Shown here: piece by piece, positions 31,371-32,414 of the stretch
How the letters are laid out: each line of letters opens with the position of its first letter
Position numbering within the stretch: position 1 is the first letter of the stretch
Origin: Reticulitermes lucifugus
Taxonomy: Eukaryota; Arthropoda; Insecta; Blattodea; Rhinotermitidae
DNA: 32,414 nucleotides
NCBI GenBank assembly: GCA_026260175.1
Contig: JAKCWW010000084.1
Location: 143,659-176,072 of the forward strand
Reading direction: 5' to 3'
Position numbers and translations under genes: made by a program
Notes under the pieces: generated by a model
Databases searched by the model: none
Told to the model about the DNA's origin: nothing
Seen by the model: the letters and a program-made list of their open reading frames with translations, nothing else

Positions 31371-31857
31371 GTCAGTGCGGGTTTGTAACTGGTTCTGTGA
31401 AGCAGTGCGTAGTGGTGAAGTCGATATTTTGTAACTTATTTCACAAAGGCGATTACTTAAATGGTCACGTAAATACTAACAACAACAGATATCGGCCGGC
31501 AGGTAATCCACGCAAAAAGGACGAAAATAAATCATGAGGTACGCAGTATTGGCAATCCATAAAAGAGAACTTGAGCATGTAATAATTCTTTCAAGTGAAA
31601 GAGGTCATCCCCAACATCTGCTGTAATATGCACTAAATTATAATATATAGATTTTTATGTAGATTGTATAAACGAGTTTATATATTCCATAAGCGAAATC
31701 CTCTTTTACCTGGACATTCTGTACGTCACGTATACATTCGTAAACATGATAAAAAATAATTTATTTCCTTACAGTACTCTTATCCAATAAATATAGGGAA
31801 ATATTGGACTTTATGCATAAAATTTGTAAATTTTTTTTAACATATTGCCCGCAATTA
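31371..31857. other. Gene-free stretch, nothing recognised
   Basis: No repeat, RNA gene or motif-bearing ORF seen. Confidence 0.4.
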
Positions 31858-31920
31858 CGTATATATATATATATATGTATATTAAAAAACCTCGTTATAT
31901 ATATATATAACGAGGATTTT
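31858..31920. repeat. (AT)n tract followed by a perfect 26-bp palindrome
   Basis: An (AT)8 tract (31861-31876) precedes an exact palindrome at 31890-31915 (cctcgtt, TA-repeat, aacgagg). A-run and T-run flanks extend the dyad, giving a hairpin with a T-rich 3' side. It sits just beyond the A-rich 3' end of the minus-strand SINE at 31934, where its tail would lie. Confidence 0.9.
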
Positions 31921-31933
31921 TAATGACACTTTA

Positions 31934-32050
31934 GCCCCTAGTGGGTCAGGGCCTCCTCATTTTCGAGGCTTCACAATCACACTCAGACACAACACACTCG
32001 GTAGACATTCCCTGGACGAGTGATCGGCTACACCTCTACTCGCCCTCCAA
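31934..32050 (-). repeat. tRNA-related SINE, 3' portion (copy 3 of 3)
   Basis: cccctagtgggtcagggcc, ctcctcattttcgaggcttc and cctggacgagtg match the minus-strand body of the SINE at 29647-29866 in the same order. The tRNA-like head is missing. It is truncated near 32050, where sequence similarity ends. Confidence 0.7.
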
Positions 32051-32414
32051 GCCTTCATGGCCTATTATAGTGAGAAATTCACCTTTTTTACCATATTGCT
32101 ATCTTTGCTTTTCTTCATTGTGCCTCTCTCGTCCTTTCCTAACCTCTCACGCTGGGCGATTACAATGATGTCGTCTCGTTTCCGAAATATTCGAAATTCT
32201 GGAAGGAATGAGGGAGTCTTTCACATAAAATTACCGCATTGCATACAAGACACATGTCTGAAGAATTATTGAAGAATAATGGCTTACTAATTTTGGCGCT
32301 ATAGGGAACTGAGTGGCTCATTAAGTAATTTTATGTGGTACGGTACATCTTTATGGTTCCATGACAAAAGCCCACACGACGAAAGCCCACACGACAATTG
32401 CGCACAGATAAAAC
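32051..32414. other. Gene-free end of window with a short direct repeat
   Basis: aaagcccacacgac occurs twice, at 32367-32380 and 32382-32395. Overlapping small plus ORFs (31941-32272) are unrecognised. Confidence 0.5.

Noticed and set aside
1..32414. CRISPR arrays, operons, ribosome binding sites, bacterial-type terminators
   Set aside because: The DNA is clearly eukaryotic; tandem arrays present have no spacer-repeat structure and no prokaryotic gene organisation is seen.

Overview
This window reads as non-genic or intronic DNA from a large, repeat-rich, AT-rich insect genome. I find no complete protein-coding gene: every long ORF is short and is either unrecognised or part of a decayed mobile element. 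Several dispersed repeats have translated remnants I recognise from memory as typical of cockroach and termite sequence, such as a 'KPEGKRPLGRP...DNIKMDL'-type tail of a non-LTR reverse transcriptase ORF. Blattodea or a related insect is therefore my best guess, but this is inference.

Layout. 1-1536: a SINE tail and dispersed-repeat pieces. 1537-4270: a nearly full-length but dead hAT transposon (ZBED5/FAM200-like transposase), with matching inverted termini and a perfect 8-bp target-site duplication, inserted into an older LINE-derived repeat that resumes at 4271. 6050-6334: a fold-back structure with hammerhead-ribozyme-like cores. 6600-6872: LINE tail, minus strand. 8048-8767: an internally deleted pogo/Tigger (Jerky-like) element. 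9560-10215: another dispersed repeat. 10835-11160: a two-unit repeat. 13252-13363: one candidate coding exon. 14240-15715: a large degenerate 20-21-bp minisatellite. 16105-16661: a second hAT remnant. 16721-17062 and 18180-18480: further LINE copies. 20783-21574: a 12-bp tandem array, a perfect 26-bp-arm hairpin and a hammerhead-like motif. 23330-25250: minisatellites, microsatellites and two SINE-like repeats. 26332-26693, 28180-28228 and 30389-30933: more hammerhead-like loci. 29647-29866 and 31934-32050: copies of one tRNA-related SINE, whose tail also opens the window.

The most interesting signal is a set of short motifs of the form CTGANGA, one unpaired pyrimidine, a hairpin, then GAAA. 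They occur at five loci, singly or as inverted pairs. Their stem II sequences all differ yet nearly all pair. This matches what is known of minimal hammerhead ribozymes in Penelope-like retroelements. Three loci share the same fold-back geometry. No Penelope reverse transcriptase is visible, so these are probably orphan terminal repeats or non-autonomous derivatives.

Nothing here acts as a co-ordinated gene system. The window is a layered record of transposon insertions and decay, perhaps within a large intron if the candidate exon is real.
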